Shown: positions 1 through 9,357, numbered from the stretch's first letter. The stretch is 64,000 nucleotides of DNA from Arthrobacter sp. AZCC_0090 (GCF_014207375.1 NZ_JACHEE010000009.1:1-64000); one strand, 5' to 3'. A program made the numbers and translations. Notes: generated by a model from the letters alone, not told the origin.

Positions 1-887
1 GCGGTTGCCGGGTAAAGCAGCACTTCGGGGTTGGTGCGCAGCGTATCCTTGGCCGCCGAAATGTCGTTGCCCCACGACATGATGCTGCCGGGCAGACCAA
101 TACCGAGGAAGGACAACGTTGCTTCGGTGACGATGAAGACACCCAGTTCCATGGTGGCGAGGACGATGATCGGCGCGAGCGCGTTCGGAACCACATGCCG
201 GACGAGTGTGCCGATCTTCGAGACGCCTAGCGAGCGTGCAGCGGTGACGAAATCCGCGTTGCGGACCTCGATCACGGCGCCGCGGGTGATGCGGGCCATT
301 TGCGGCCAACCGAGCATCACAATGACCATGACCACGGTGAAAACGCTCTTGTTCTCGCGGAAGAAGGGCAGCTGGGTAACTACCAGTGCGCCGAGGACCA
401 AAGGCAGGGCGAAGAAGATGTCGCCAAGGCGGGCAATGACAGTGTCAACCCATCCGCCAAAGAACCCGGCCAATGCGCCGAGCGTGACGCCGATGATCAG
501 GACGAAAATGACCGAGACAACGCCGACGGTCAGGGATGCCTGCGTGCCGTGGATGATGCGGGAGTAGATGTCGCAGCCCTGGAAGGTGAATCCCAAGGGG
601 TGGCCGGCCGAGGGGCCAGCCAGGGAGTCTCCTAGCTGGCAGTTGTCGTTCGGGGCTGTCTGGGTGAACAGGCCAGGGAAGAACGCGACAACCAGGAGCA
701 AGAAGATCATGAGCGCGGAGATGATGAAGAGCGGACGACGGCGGAGCTTCCGCCAGGCGTCTGCCCACAGGCTCAGGGGTGCTGCGTCGACCTTGAGGCT
801 ATCGGTTGCCAGCAGCGGTGTCTCGTCGACGGGGGCAACGTAGTGCTCGATCTGACGGTTACTTTTCATAGCGGATCTACTTTTCAT
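1..887 (-). CDS. Peptide ABC transporter permease, DppC type (3' end outside window)
   Basis: Inner-membrane permease of a dipeptide/oligopeptide importer. The reading frame begins MKSRSAMKSN and is open to the window edge, so the C-terminus is missing. A first membrane segment lies near residues 45-65, followed by a short extracytoplasmic loop (GLFTQTAPND). Further membrane segments carry the family's GTQASLTVG stretch and an EAA-type cytoplasmic loop (VRNADFVTAARSLGVSK) that contacts the ATPase. The start at 887 has an AGGA ribosome site 6 nt upstream and overlaps the stop of the preceding permease by 11 nt; an in-frame ATG at 869 is the alternative. It is the partner of the DppB-type gene at 877-1806. 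The substrate cannot be read from sequence. Confidence 0.88.
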   Translation of the reverse strand, partial: MKSRSAMKSNRQIEHYVAPVDETPLLATDSLKVDAAPLSLWADAWRKLRRRPLFIISALMIFLLLVVAFFPGLFTQTAPNDNCQLGDSLAGPSAGHPLGFTFQGCDIYSRIIHGTQASLTVGVVSVIFVLIIGVTLGALAGFFGGWVDTVIARLGDIFFALPLVLGALVVTQLPFFRENKSVFTVVMVIVMLGWPQMARITRGAVIEVRNADFVTAARSLGVSKIGTLVRHVVPNALAPIIVLATMELGVFIVTEATLSFLGIGLPGSIMSWGNDISAAKDTLRTNPEVLLYPAT

Positions 888-891
888 AGCG
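860..891 (-). repeat. 14-bp direct repeat carrying two in-frame start codons
   Basis: The sequence CGCTATGAAAAGTA (minus strand) occurs twice, at 878-891 and 860-873, offset by 18 nt. The upstream copy contains the stop codon of the DppB-type gene and an ATG; the downstream copy contains a second ATG in the same frame. It is probably a small tandem duplication that lengthened the DppC-type protein by six residues. Confidence 0.8.
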
Positions 892-1806
892 AATCCTGGG
901 GTCAAGCCAGGCGTACAGGAGGTCGACCAACAGGTTGGCCGCAACGAAGACCAGCACCAGCACGCTCACGATGGCAACGACGGTGGGGCCCTCGCTGCGG
1001 ATGACTGCTTGGTAGAGCTTTTGTCCGACGCCGGGCACGTTGAAGATGCCTTCGGTGACGATCGCCCCGCCCATCAAGCCACCGAGGTTCGCACCCAGGT
1101 AGGTGACCACGGGGATCATGGAGTTTCGCAGGATGTGGGCCAGGACCACGCGGGGGCGCGAGAGGCCTTTCGCGGTTGCGGTGCGGACGTAGTCGGCGTT
1201 CATGTTTTCGATGACCGAGGCGCGCGTCAGGCGCAGCACGTAGGCGAACGACACGAGGCCAAGAACCGTGGCCGGGAGGATCAGCGTTCCCCAGTCCGCG
1301 TTGGATCCAACAGTGGGCTTGGCCCAACCGAGCTGCACGCCGACGAGCAGCTGAAGCACGAAGCCCAGCACGAAGGTGGGGACGGCGATGACCACGAGGG
1401 AGGCAACCAGCACGGTGGAGTCAAAGAGCTTTCCCTTGCGCAGACCGGCGATCAGGCCGAAAGCCACACCGAAGACGGCCTGGATGGCCAAGGCCTCAAC
1501 GGCGAGCATGGCGGTCACGGGAAAGATGCGGCCAAGGGTGGCGGCGATCGGCTGACCAGTGAAGTCAACGCCAAGGTTGAAGGTGAACAGGTTCTTGAGG
1601 AAGAGTCCGTATTGGACCCAGAACGGCTGGTCGAGGTTGTATTGCTGGCGCAGTGCGGCAATGACGGACTCGCTGGGCGGCCTGTCGCCGAACAAGGCGC
1701 GGATGGGGTCGCCCGGGAGGGCAAAGACCATGAAGTACACAAGCAGGGTGGTTCCCAGGAAGACCGGGATGACCTGCAGCAAACGCCGGAGGATGTACTG
1801 GATCAC
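877..1806 (-). CDS. Peptide ABC transporter permease, DppB type
   Basis: Membrane permease of an oligopeptide importer, 309 residues, the usual family length. The N-terminus MIQYILRRLLQVIPVFLGTT is the standard first membrane helix, followed by the DPIRALFGDRPP periplasmic stretch. The EAA loop reads NMNADYVRTATAKGLS, and the end LLYAWLDPRIRYEK matches the family's LDPRIR terminus. The GTG start at 1806 follows an AGGA-type ribosome site. It sits downstream of a binding-protein gene (1941-3620) and overlaps the DppC-type gene, so the three form one transcription unit. Assignment to the family is firm; the transported peptide is unknown. Confidence 0.93.
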   Translation of the reverse strand: MIQYILRRLLQVIPVFLGTTLLVYFMVFALPGDPIRALFGDRPPSESVIAALRQQYNLDQPFWVQYGLFLKNLFTFNLGVDFTGQPIAATLGRIFPVTAMLAVEALAIQAVFGVAFGLIAGLRKGKLFDSTVLVASLVVIAVPTFVLGFVLQLLVGVQLGWAKPTVGSNADWGTLILPATVLGLVSFAYVLRLTRASVIENMNADYVRTATAKGLSRPRVVLAHILRNSMIPVVTYLGANLGGLMGGAIVTEGIFNVPGVGQKLYQAVIRSEGPTVVAIVSVLVLVFVAANLLVDLLYAWLDPRIRYEK

Positions 1807-1880
1807 AGCAAGGTTTCCTGAGCGCTCTTGAAACTAAGGGGATTCATATGGGACAGCTTTCGTGCCGGATCAAGCACACA

Positions 1881-1906
1881 GGGGCCCGGTTTTGTGACCG
1901 GACCCC
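1881..1906 (-). terminator. Hairpin between binding-protein gene and permease genes
   Basis: A 10-bp stem (GGGGTCCGGT against ACCGGGCCCC, one G-U pair) with a 6-nt loop lies just after the binding-protein stop. No T-run follows, so it may be a partial terminator or an RNA-stabilising stem that keeps binding-protein mRNA in excess over permease mRNA. Confidence 0.5.
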
Positions 1907-1940
1907 CACGCACTATCGAGCTTGGAACGAGTCCAGAGGA

Positions 1941-3620
1941 CTACTTTGCGGTGATGTTGTAGTAGAGCAGGACGCCGTTCCAGCCGGAGTCAACGTTGGT
2001 CACGTTCTGGCTCCAGACGGCCTGGCGGGCCTGGTACCAAAGGGGCAGGTTCGGCAAGTCCTTGAAGAGGATTTCCTGTGCCTGGGTGAACTTCTTGTTT
2101 GCGTCGTCCGTGGACTTGGAGGCCAGGCCTTCCTTCAGCAACTTGTCGAAGTCCGGGTTGCTGTAGCCCTCGTAGTTGGCACTTGCCCCGGTCTGCAGCA
2201 CAGGGCCGAGGAAGTTGAACAGCGACGGGTAGTCTGCCTGCCAGCCTGCGCGGGTGAAGCCCGGAAGGGTCTTGGCCTTGCGGAGGTTCAGGATTTCAGC
2301 AAACTTGGCGAACGGCTGGCCTTCGGCCTTGATGCCGAGGTTGTTCTTCAGGTTGTTGGCAACGGCGTCGATCCATTCTTTGTTGCCACCATCTGTGTTG
2401 TACGCGAGCTGCAGAACCTTGCCGGCCGGCCACGGGCTCATGGCATCTGCCTTGGCCCACAGGTCCTTCGCCTTCGCGGCGTCGAACTTCAAGACCTCAG
2501 AACCGGCGACGTTGGCGTTGTAGCCGTCAACGGAGGGAGACGTGAAGTCCTTCGCCGGAATGCGGGTGCCGCTGTAGACAACCTTGGTGATTTCGTCGCG
2601 GTTGATGGCCATGGAAATAGCCTGGCGGCGGAGCTTGCCAGCGTCTCCCTGGAACTCAGGAAGGTAGTTCGGGATGTTGAGCGTCGCGTTGCCGGCGTAG
2701 GCCTTGTTCAGGTTGTGATCCGGGAAGTCCGTGGTGTAGGTCTTCAGCGCGTTGGTCGGCAGAACGTCCGTGACATCAAGGTTATTGGCCTGGATGTCCG
2801 TGTAGGCCGGAGCCGGATCGGTGTAGAACTTGAAGGTCACGCCACCGTTCTTGGCCGTGCGGGGACCCTGGTAATCGGCGTTCTTGACGAGGGCGATCTG
2901 GCTGTCGTGCTGCCAAGCACCCTTGGCGGCCATCTTGTACGGGCCGTTGCCGATGGGGTTCTCGCCGAAGGCCTTCGGATCCTTGAGGGCATCGGCCGGA
3001 AGCGGCATGAAGGCGGAGTAGCCGAGGCGCAACGGCCAGTCGGCTTCCGGCTGGGCCAGCTTCACTGTGATGGTCGAGTCGTCCTTCAGAACCAAGCCGG
3101 ACATGGTCTGCGCGGTCGGGGCAGGGACAGCTTTGGCCTTGCCGTCGGCGCCGGTTTCCTTCTTGGTAGCGCTGACGGCGTCGTAGCCATCGATCGATTC
3201 GAAGAAGCTGCTGCTGGCCTGCGCGTTGGTGCTCAGTGCAGCGAAGTTCCAGGCGTCAACGAAGCTCTTGGCGGTGACTTCCTGGCCGTTTGTGAACTTG
3301 GTGCCCTTCTTCACTTTGATGGTGTAGTTCTGACCGTCAGTCGTATCAATGGATTCCGCGAGGGCGTTCACGGACTTTCCGCTGGCGTCGTAGCTGCGCA
3401 GGCCTTCAAACAGGAGTTCGACGACGCGGCCACCGTACACCTCATTAGTGTTGGACGGCAGCAGGGGGTGCTGGGGTTCATTGCTGTATGCGGTGATGAT
3501 TTTGTTTGGATCACCGGCAGTCTGGCCACTGCTTCCGGAGGCGGCGCTGCCGCATCCGGTGAGGGCGAGCGCGGCGACTGCCAGCAAGCCAAGAGCTTTG
3601 GAAGTGCGCGAAAAACGCAT
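1941..3620 (-). CDS. Peptide ABC transporter substrate-binding lipoprotein (SBP family 5)
   Basis: Extracytoplasmic solute-binding protein of 559 residues that captures peptides for the permeases downstream. It has a lipoprotein signal: positively charged MRFSRTSKA, a hydrophobic core, and lipobox LTGC with the lipidated cysteine at residue 23, followed by a flexible Gly/Ser linker. The body shows family-5 features such as the early NEPQHPLLPSN region, DSTITVKLAQP and the late LPNLPLWYQAR stretch. A strong AGGAGG site precedes the ATG. Its first ten residues and ribosome site closely resemble those of the second binding protein at 9425-11206, which suggests a duplicated module. The substrate is unknown. 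Confidence 0.93.
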   Translation of the reverse strand: MRFSRTSKALGLLAVAALALTGCGSAASGSSGQTAGDPNKIITAYSNEPQHPLLPSNTNEVYGGRVVELLFEGLRSYDASGKSVNALAESIDTTDGQNYTIKVKKGTKFTNGQEVTAKSFVDAWNFAALSTNAQASSSFFESIDGYDAVSATKKETGADGKAKAVPAPTAQTMSGLVLKDDSTITVKLAQPEADWPLRLGYSAFMPLPADALKDPKAFGENPIGNGPYKMAAKGAWQHDSQIALVKNADYQGPRTAKNGGVTFKFYTDPAPAYTDIQANNLDVTDVLPTNALKTYTTDFPDHNLNKAYAGNATLNIPNYLPEFQGDAGKLRRQAISMAINRDEITKVVYSGTRIPAKDFTSPSVDGYNANVAGSEVLKFDAAKAKDLWAKADAMSPWPAGKVLQLAYNTDGGNKEWIDAVANNLKNNLGIKAEGQPFAKFAEILNLRKAKTLPGFTRAGWQADYPSLFNFLGPVLQTGASANYEGYSNPDFDKLLKEGLASKSTDDANKKFTQAQEILFKDLPNLPLWYQARQAVWSQNVTNVDSGWNGVLLYYNITAK

Positions 3621-4028
3621 TCCGCCTCCTATGGATTCAGGGGGATGAGTCGGGGCAACTCATGAATGCCCCGGGGCCAGGCACAGATTTATCCTGTGAC
3701 GCGGCCTACATGGATGTGTAATCCTAACCACACGTTGTCCGAAATGTGGAATCCCATTGGCAGTTTCATGGCAAGTATGCATGTGACAGTTTTAGTAATG
3801 AAGCAGTCATTTCACGTAATGGGTTACTCCTTGGTACACTCGACACGCCTGACCCCTACTTTTCGCTGGAACTCCGGGGTTTTCGAGCATGCCAAAGCGC
3901 CTTTTGCGGAAGCTCAAAGAGGACACTCGAGGCACAAAAAAGAGTCCCCGCGACCATTGGCCACAGGGACTCTTGCGCGATTGGCGGCAGTCCGTTTGTG
4001 CCGCGAGCTCTGCCTCGCGCGCAGTTGG
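3621..4028. other. Intergenic region with no gene seen
   Basis: About 400 bases between the binding-protein gene and the ATPase gene, both on the minus strand. It holds the ATPase gene's terminator at 3936-3974 and must carry the promoter for the downstream binding-protein/permease unit. I could not pick a convincing -10/-35 pair. Open frames here lack ribosome sites and family resemblance. Confidence 0.6.
3936..3974 (-). terminator. Rho-independent terminator after the double ATPase gene
   Basis: A perfect 9-bp stem AAGAGTCCC/GGGACTCTT with a 17-nt loop, followed on the minus strand by a run of six T. It lies about 55 bases after the ATPase stop and separates it from the next binding-protein gene. 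Confidence 0.85.
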
Positions 4029-5876
4029 CTACTCGATGCCGGCGGCCATGAGCTGGGCTCGCAATTCCCGGCGCTCGCGCTGTTTCTCCGGGTCCGGAAG
4101 GGGCACCGCAGCAAGTAACCTTTGCGTGTAGGGTTCCTGCGGATTGCGAAGGATCTGTTCCCGGGTACCCTGCTCCACGATCCGGCCACGCTGCATCACG
4201 CAGATCCGGTCAGCCAGCACATCAACCACGGCGAGGTCGTGGGTCACGAACAGGCATGCGAATCCCAGCTCCTTTTGCAGGTTCTGGAAGAGTTCCAAAA
4301 CCTTCGCCTGCACCGAAACGTCCAGGGCCGACGTCGGTTCATCCGCCACCATGAGCTTCGGCTGGAGGGACAGCGCCCGCGCAATACCGACACGCTGCTT
4401 CTGCCCGCCGGACAATTCATGCGGGTAACGGTTGCGGTAACCGCGAGGCAGTTCAACCTGGTCCAGAAGGCTTTCGATCCGCTTCTGCAGCTCGACGCCC
4501 TTGGCGACCCCGGCAAGGAACATCGGTTCGCCGATGCTCTCACCGATAGGCAGCCGCGGATTCAGCGACGACGACGGATCCTGGAAGACCATGCCGATAT
4601 CGCGGCGCACCTCGTGGAGCTGTTTTCCATTCCGTTTCGCGGCGGAAATATCCTGACCCACCACGTGCATGCTACCGGCGGCCACAGGCAAGAGCCCGAC
4701 GGCGGCGCGTCCAATGGTCGTTTTGCCGGAACCTGACTCCCCAACAAGGCCCACGACTTGGCCTGGGTAGATCACCAGGTTGGCTCCCTCAACGGCGCGG
4801 AACGCGGGAACGCGGCCTTGCTTGGGGTACTCGATGGCGACGTCGATCAACTCAAGCACCGGCTGGCCCTTGGGCTTGGCGGCTTCTTGCGCCGCCGCCT
4901 TCAAGGCATCCTGGTTCTCGCGTTCGCGGCGGAGCAACTCGCCATGCTCAACAGATTCCAGTTCGGTGTTCGTTGCCGCAGCCAAAGCGGCGGTGACGTC
5001 GACGTCGGCAGTCTCCGCCCCTTGTCCGAGGTGCGGAACCGCTGCCAACAGCGCGCGGGTGTACTCATGCTGGGGATTGCTGAAGATCTGCTGTGCCGTG
5101 CCAGTCTCCACAATGACGCCTTTGCGCATCACTGCTATCCGGTCTGCGAGGTCGGCCACCACACCCATGTCGTGCGTGATGAGGACGATGGCGCTATCCA
5201 GTTTGTTGCGCAAATGGCGCATCAGGTCCAGGATTTCGGCCTGGACGGTCACGTCCAAGGCGGTGGTGGGTTCATCCGCGATGAGGAGTTTCGGATCGCA
5301 GGACAACGATTGGGCGATCATGGCGCGCTGGCGCTGGCCACCGGAAAGCTGGTGTGGATACGATTTGAAAGCCTTTTCCGGGTCAGGAAGCTCCACGAGG
5401 TCCAGCATACGCAACGCGCGCTCCTTGGCCTCGTCCGGGGAGACCACGTTGTGAAGCCGGATCGTCTCAACGATCTGGGCACCCACAGTGTAGACGGGGT
5501 TGAGCGCCGTCATCGGTTCCTGGAAGATCACCGCAACATCCTTGCCGCGGACCTCCCTGATGGCGCCGGATTTGGCGCCTAGCAACTCCTTGCCGGACAG
5601 CTTCACACTCCCGGTGACACGACTGTTGCTGGGCAGCAATCCCAGCAAAGCCATGGAACTGGCACTCTTACCCGAACCGGATTCGCCGACGATCGCGAGG
5701 ACTTCACCCGCCCTGACCTCATAATTCAGTCCGATGGCGGCCGGGACCCATGTCTTCTCCACACCGAAGTCGACGCTGAGGTCGCGCACTTCCAGGACCA
5801 CGCTCCCGGGCGCACTTTTGTCCGAAGCAGTCTCAAGCGATGTTGCCTCAGGTTCGGGGCTGGTGTTGTCAGTCAT
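4029..5876 (-). CDS. Peptide ABC transporter ATP-binding protein, two NBDs in one chain (DppD-DppF fusion)
   Basis: Cytoplasmic ATPase of 615 residues that powers a peptide importer. It carries two full nucleotide-binding domains. The first has Walker A GESGSGKSA near residues 64-72, signature LSGGQRQR and Walker B LLIADEPTTALD. After a linker rich in Ala and Glu (about 290-330), the second has Walker A GESGSGKTT near 380, signature LSGGQKQR and LMVADEPTSALD. Each half ends with the oligopeptide-family tail (HEYTRALLAAVP and EPYTQRLLAAVP). A double NBD means a single gene can serve a whole transporter. It is the only ATPase seen for the two permease pairs nearby, so it may energise both. Confidence 0.93.
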   Translation of the reverse strand: MTDNTSPEPEATSLETASDKSAPGSVVLEVRDLSVDFGVEKTWVPAAIGLNYEVRAGEVLAIVGESGSGKSASSMALLGLLPSNSRVTGSVKLSGKELLGAKSGAIREVRGKDVAVIFQEPMTALNPVYTVGAQIVETIRLHNVVSPDEAKERALRMLDLVELPDPEKAFKSYPHQLSGGQRQRAMIAQSLSCDPKLLIADEPTTALDVTVQAEILDLMRHLRNKLDSAIVLITHDMGVVADLADRIAVMRKGVIVETGTAQQIFSNPQHEYTRALLAAVPHLGQGAETADVDVTAALAAATNTELESVEHGELLRRERENQDALKAAAQEAAKPKGQPVLELIDVAIEYPKQGRVPAFRAVEGANLVIYPGQVVGLVGESGSGKTTIGRAAVGLLPVAAGSMHVVGQDISAAKRNGKQLHEVRRDIGMVFQDPSSSLNPRLPIGESIGEPMFLAGVAKGVELQKRIESLLDQVELPRGYRNRYPHELSGGQKQRVGIARALSLQPKLMVADEPTSALDVSVQAKVLELFQNLQKELGFACLFVTHDLAVVDVLADRICVMQRGRIVEQGTREQILRNPQEPYTQRLLAAVPLPDPEKQRERRELRAQLMAAGIE

Positions 5877-5955
5877 GTTGGGTATTCCCTTCCGCCCGGG
5901 CCACCCTCCAAGGGGTGATTAGTGAAGTAGCCCGGAATCCTGAATTATTAGGGGC

Positions 5956-6585
5956 ATGAGCCGAGAGCCCCATGCTGGAAATGTCGAAATCTTCAAGGCC
6001 CGCACCAGCAGGCTGTTCGCCTGGACTTGCTGGGCAATTGCGGCCTTCGGGGTGGTCGTGACGCTTGTGGTGGCCGGTCCGGGAGCCCTTCCGGGCACCG
6101 CTCCCCTGCTCCTTGTTGCCTTCATCGGCTGGTTGCTCTTCTGGCGGCCGGCGGTAGTGGTCCTGGACTCCGGCGTCAGGCTGGAGAACCCTTACAGGAC
6201 CATTGAGGTCCCGTGGGATGCCCTGGTGCAAGTGGACACCCGCTACGCCCTCACGCTTATGACACCGCACAAGAAATACCCCGCGTGGGCTGCGCCGGCG
6301 CCCGGGATCTGGGGCGGGCGCAATGCCCGCCCCGAGCACCTGAAAGGTCTCCCGGACACCACCTACGGTCCGGGCAGCTCGGTTCGTCCCGGAGATCTCA
6401 AGAACACCGACTCGGGTGCCGCAGCCGTCTTGGTCCGCACCCGCTGGCAGGCGCTTGTGGAGTCGGGGCAGGTTGAACCCGGCCGGGCGGAGGAGGCCGT
6501 GGTGGCGGTTACGGTTGAATGGTTCCGCGTGGCGGCCACGGTGGCGCTGGCCGCAGCCAGTTACTGGGCGGTCTTCCGGTATTAG
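5956..6585 (+). CDS. PH-domain membrane protein, low-molecular-weight antigen CFP6-like
   Basis: Predicted membrane protein of 209 residues. Two hydrophobic segments near residues 20-55 are followed by a small beta-rich domain resembling bacterial PH domains (VVVLDSGVRLENPYRTIEVPWDALVQVDT), where the V-P-W-D-A-L motif is typical. A last hydrophobic stretch ends the protein (VALAAASYWAVF). Proteins of this kind are widespread in Actinobacteria; their function is unknown. It is the only plus-strand gene in this transporter region and is divergent from the ATPase gene, so it is probably an independent insertion into the cluster. Confidence 0.75.
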   Translation: MSREPHAGNVEIFKARTSRLFAWTCWAIAAFGVVVTLVVAGPGALPGTAPLLLVAFIGWLLFWRPAVVVLDSGVRLENPYRTIEVPWDALVQVDTRYALTLMTPHKKYPAWAAPAPGIWGGRNARPEHLKGLPDTTYGPGSSVRPGDLKNTDSGAAAVLVRTRWQALVESGQVEPGRAEEAVVAVTVEWFRVAATVALAAASYWAVFRY

Positions 6586-6606
6586 GGTTCCCCGGGCGGG
6601 TCCCAC

Positions 6607-7704
6607 TCAGCTGCCCTTCGGAGTACGGGTGACCGGCGCAGTCGTTGCACTGGAGTGCTTTGCGGTCTCAATCGCGGACTTGGCCCGGAACTTCTTCTGC
6701 CGCGGGTCGAAAGCGTCCCGCAGCCCATCGCCGATGAAGTTGATGCTGAGGCAGATGAGGATGATGAACAAGCCCGGGAACCAGAACAGCCACGGTCGGG
6801 TGGCAAAAGCTTCCTGGTTCTGCGCAACCAGCAGGCCGAGCGACGTGTCCGGAGCCTTCACTCCGAGGCCCAAGTAGCTGAGGGCGGTCTCCAGCAGGAT
6901 GGCGGCGGACATAGTCAGCGTCACGTTGACGATCAGCACACCGACGGCGTTCGGGAGGATGTGTTTGAAGATGATCCTGGCGTTGGAGGCTCCGGAGATC
7001 CGGGCAGCGTCAACGAATTCCCGCTCGCGGAGGGTCAGGAACTCACCGCGGACAAGACGGGCCAGGCCCACCCAGCTGACAAAGCCGAGGAAGATGCCGA
7101 GAATGACGACGCCGTTGTTGGCGGCAAACCCGGTCAACCAACTGCCCTCGTCCCTGCGGTTGGCTATCTGGCCAACCACTGCCGCGAGGAGCAGCAATGG
7201 AATGATGATGATGACGTCGGTCAGGCGCATGAGGGTGGCTTCGACCCAGCCTCGGAAATAGCCCGCAAGTCCCCCGACGATAGCGCCGATCGCACCTGCA
7301 ATGCCACCGATCAGGAGCATGACTGTGATTGACTGCTGCGCACCACGCATCGTCATGGCAAACAGGTCGCGTCCAATCCGGTCTTGGCCGAACGGATGCT
7401 CGCCCCACGCAAACGGCCACAGCGATGAGGTAGGAGTACCATCATTGACGAGCGGCGAGACGTCCACGTGGTTGTACTTCCACCACCCGGGAATCCCGAA
7501 CGCTCCCACCGAGGTGAAGGCAAGCAGGAAAATCACTGCGAAAACCGCGAGCCCTATCAGGGCGCCCGTGTGGCCGAAAAACCTCTTGCGGACAATCTGG
7601 CCCTGACTCAGGCCGCTGGTAACTTCGCTGCCTGTTTGGATGGCTGCAGCTTCGGCGAGCGCCTGTTGCGCGAGGAGTTCTTCCTCTTGGGTTGGCTGGC
7701 TCAT
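6607..7704 (-). CDS. Peptide ABC transporter permease, DppC type
   Basis: Inner-membrane permease of 365 residues. The start at 7704 (MSQPTQEEELLAQQ) is chosen because it gives a 4-bp ATGA overlap with the upstream permease; a longer frame exists but adds unrelated sequence. A long cytoplasmic N-terminus of about 45 residues precedes the first membrane helix (GALIGLAVFAVIFLLAFT). The periplasmic loop WGEHPFGQDRIGRDLFAM is the DppC hallmark. The EAA loop reads REREFVDAARISGASNARI, and the end DGLRDAFDPRQKK is typical. It pairs with the DppB-type gene at 7701-9242. Confidence 0.93.
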   Translation of the reverse strand: MSQPTQEEELLAQQALAEAAAIQTGSEVTSGLSQGQIVRKRFFGHTGALIGLAVFAVIFLLAFTSVGAFGIPGWWKYNHVDVSPLVNDGTPTSSLWPFAWGEHPFGQDRIGRDLFAMTMRGAQQSITVMLLIGGIAGAIGAIVGGLAGYFRGWVEATLMRLTDVIIIIPLLLLAAVVGQIANRRDEGSWLTGFAANNGVVILGIFLGFVSWVGLARLVRGEFLTLREREFVDAARISGASNARIIFKHILPNAVGVLIVNVTLTMSAAILLETALSYLGLGVKAPDTSLGLLVAQNQEAFATRPWLFWFPGLFIILICLSINFIGDGLRDAFDPRQKKFRAKSAIETAKHSSATTAPVTRTPKGS

Positions 7705-9242
7705 GCTTTGATCCTTACGCGTGGGTCGAGCGCGGAGTACGCGAGGTCCGCTATCAGGTTGAAGACCATAGCGGTGATAGCTACACAAAGGAACACACCC
7801 ATCACCGGGTTCGGATCCGTGTGCAGCAGTCCGTCAATGAACAAGAAGCCCATGCCCCGAACGGAAAAGACCGTTTCGGTGATGACGGCACCACCGATCA
7901 GTGCACCGATGTCAAAGGCGACAATCGTTGCAATCGGAATCAGGGCGTTGCGGAAGGCATGGCCCATGATCACGGACCGTTCGCTGAGGCCCTTGGCGCG
8001 CGCCGTCCGGATGTAGTCCATGTTCATGATTTCGAGCATCGACGAGCGTGTGAACCGCGTGTAGCTGGCCAACGAGACAAGGATCAGGGCTATGGTCGGC
8101 AAGACGAGGTGGGTCAAAGTGTCCGTTGACATGATCCAGAAATCGCCTTGGATGTTCGGTGTTCCTGCCCCGATGGTGGCGATCGGGCGCCCGCGCACCC
8201 GGCTGTTGTTGAAATAGGACGGCCAGGCCTGCATGAACCGGTCCACCACCAGGAGGGCTCCGACCAGGAAGGCCGTGAGTCCGGCGGCGCGCATGGACTG
8301 GCCACGGTCGTAGCCGCCCATAAAGTACCCCACCGCTACGCCGACCAGAATGGTGGCGATTGCGAGGAGGAAGATCATGAGCCCTGTCGCGTCATTGAGC
8401 AGCGGCTGCACGGCGAAATAGGCGATCACACCAATGCCCACCACAATCAGGCTCGATTGCAGTGCCTTGCGGTTCTTAAGTCCGGAAACCAAGATGGTGA
8501 TTCCGACGGCGATTCCCGCCCCCATGATCGCGATGATGACGGGCCCCAAGCCCGGATTGCGGAACCATTGGGTCAGCGAGAAGTAGAAGAGGACAAGCGA
8601 AACGGCAGCAAAGACCGAGCCTCCGACGATCAGCCGGCGTTTCACCGCACCGCCCACGACGACGGCCCCAATGAGGCCCAGAACAGCTCCGATTCCAAGA
8701 GCAACGGCCGGCGGTATTTCCGGATTTCGCAGGAAATCATTAAAGCCAATCGCGCCGAACTCCTTGAGAAGGACGGCTACCCAGAAAATCGGCAATGAGA
8801 AAAACAGGAATGCCATGAAGGTCACGCCGTAGTCCAATGCGCTGTACTGGCGGAGTGCGGTGACGATGCCAAGCGAAATGCCGATGAGAATCGCGAGAAC
8901 CGTTGCGCCGGTGACGAGTGTCAGGGTTTGAACCAGCGCGAAGCCGAGGGCCTCTGTGATTGGCTGTCCGGCGATGTTCTTGCCGAGATTGCAGGCGTTG
9001 CCGAAGGGAACGAGACACTGGGCGGCGCCGCCCAACCACTTGAAATAGCGAAGCGGCGCTGGTGTATCGAGATCAAGCAGATTGATTCGTGCATCCATCA
9101 ATGCTTGCCGGTTCGGGGCGTTGCTGGCTCGAAGATCTTGCAACGGGTCTCCAGACAACGCTGTCAGGAGATACACCAGGAACGATGCTCCGAGAAGAAT
9201 GAGTGCAGCGGTAACTAATCGCCGGACGATATAGGTCAACAT
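7701..9242 (-). CDS. Enlarged DppB-type peptide ABC transporter permease
   Basis: Permease of 513 residues from the ATG at 9242, which follows a TGAGG ribosome site; a TTG 15 bases upstream is possible. The ends match DppB: MLTYIVRRLVTAALILLGAS at the start, EAA loop IMNMDYIRTARAKGLSERSV, and terminus LAYSALDPRVRIKA. Family members are usually 310-340 residues. Here about 150-170 residues are inserted between roughly residues 180 and 345, rich in hydrophobic stretches (for example AVALGIGAVLGLIGAVVVGG and LMIFLLAIATILVGVAVG), so several extra membrane helices are predicted. The frame is intact and both halves are conserved, which argues against a sequencing artefact. Confidence 0.9.
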   Translation of the reverse strand: MLTYIVRRLVTAALILLGASFLVYLLTALSGDPLQDLRASNAPNRQALMDARINLLDLDTPAPLRYFKWLGGAAQCLVPFGNACNLGKNIAGQPITEALGFALVQTLTLVTGATVLAILIGISLGIVTALRQYSALDYGVTFMAFLFFSLPIFWVAVLLKEFGAIGFNDFLRNPEIPPAVALGIGAVLGLIGAVVVGGAVKRRLIVGGSVFAAVSLVLFYFSLTQWFRNPGLGPVIIAIMGAGIAVGITILVSGLKNRKALQSSLIVVGIGVIAYFAVQPLLNDATGLMIFLLAIATILVGVAVGYFMGGYDRGQSMRAAGLTAFLVGALLVVDRFMQAWPSYFNNSRVRGRPIATIGAGTPNIQGDFWIMSTDTLTHLVLPTIALILVSLASYTRFTRSSMLEIMNMDYIRTARAKGLSERSVIMGHAFRNALIPIATIVAFDIGALIGGAVITETVFSVRGMGFLFIDGLLHTDPNPVMGVFLCVAITAMVFNLIADLAYSALDPRVRIKA

Positions 9243-9357
9243 CGTGAGGAACCTCAAAATCCAGGGCCGGAGTTCACCCGGGCCCTATCGCAGAATCCCG
9301 CCGTCATCCCCGGTTCTGTGGTCCGGAGGCCTCCGGCGAGGTCAGTGTAGTAGCCAG

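Noticed and set aside
1848..3665. A 605-codon plus-strand open frame
   Set aside because: It is antisense to the binding-protein gene with a lipobox and ribosome site; long antisense frames are common in high-GC DNA and this one has no recognisable domain.
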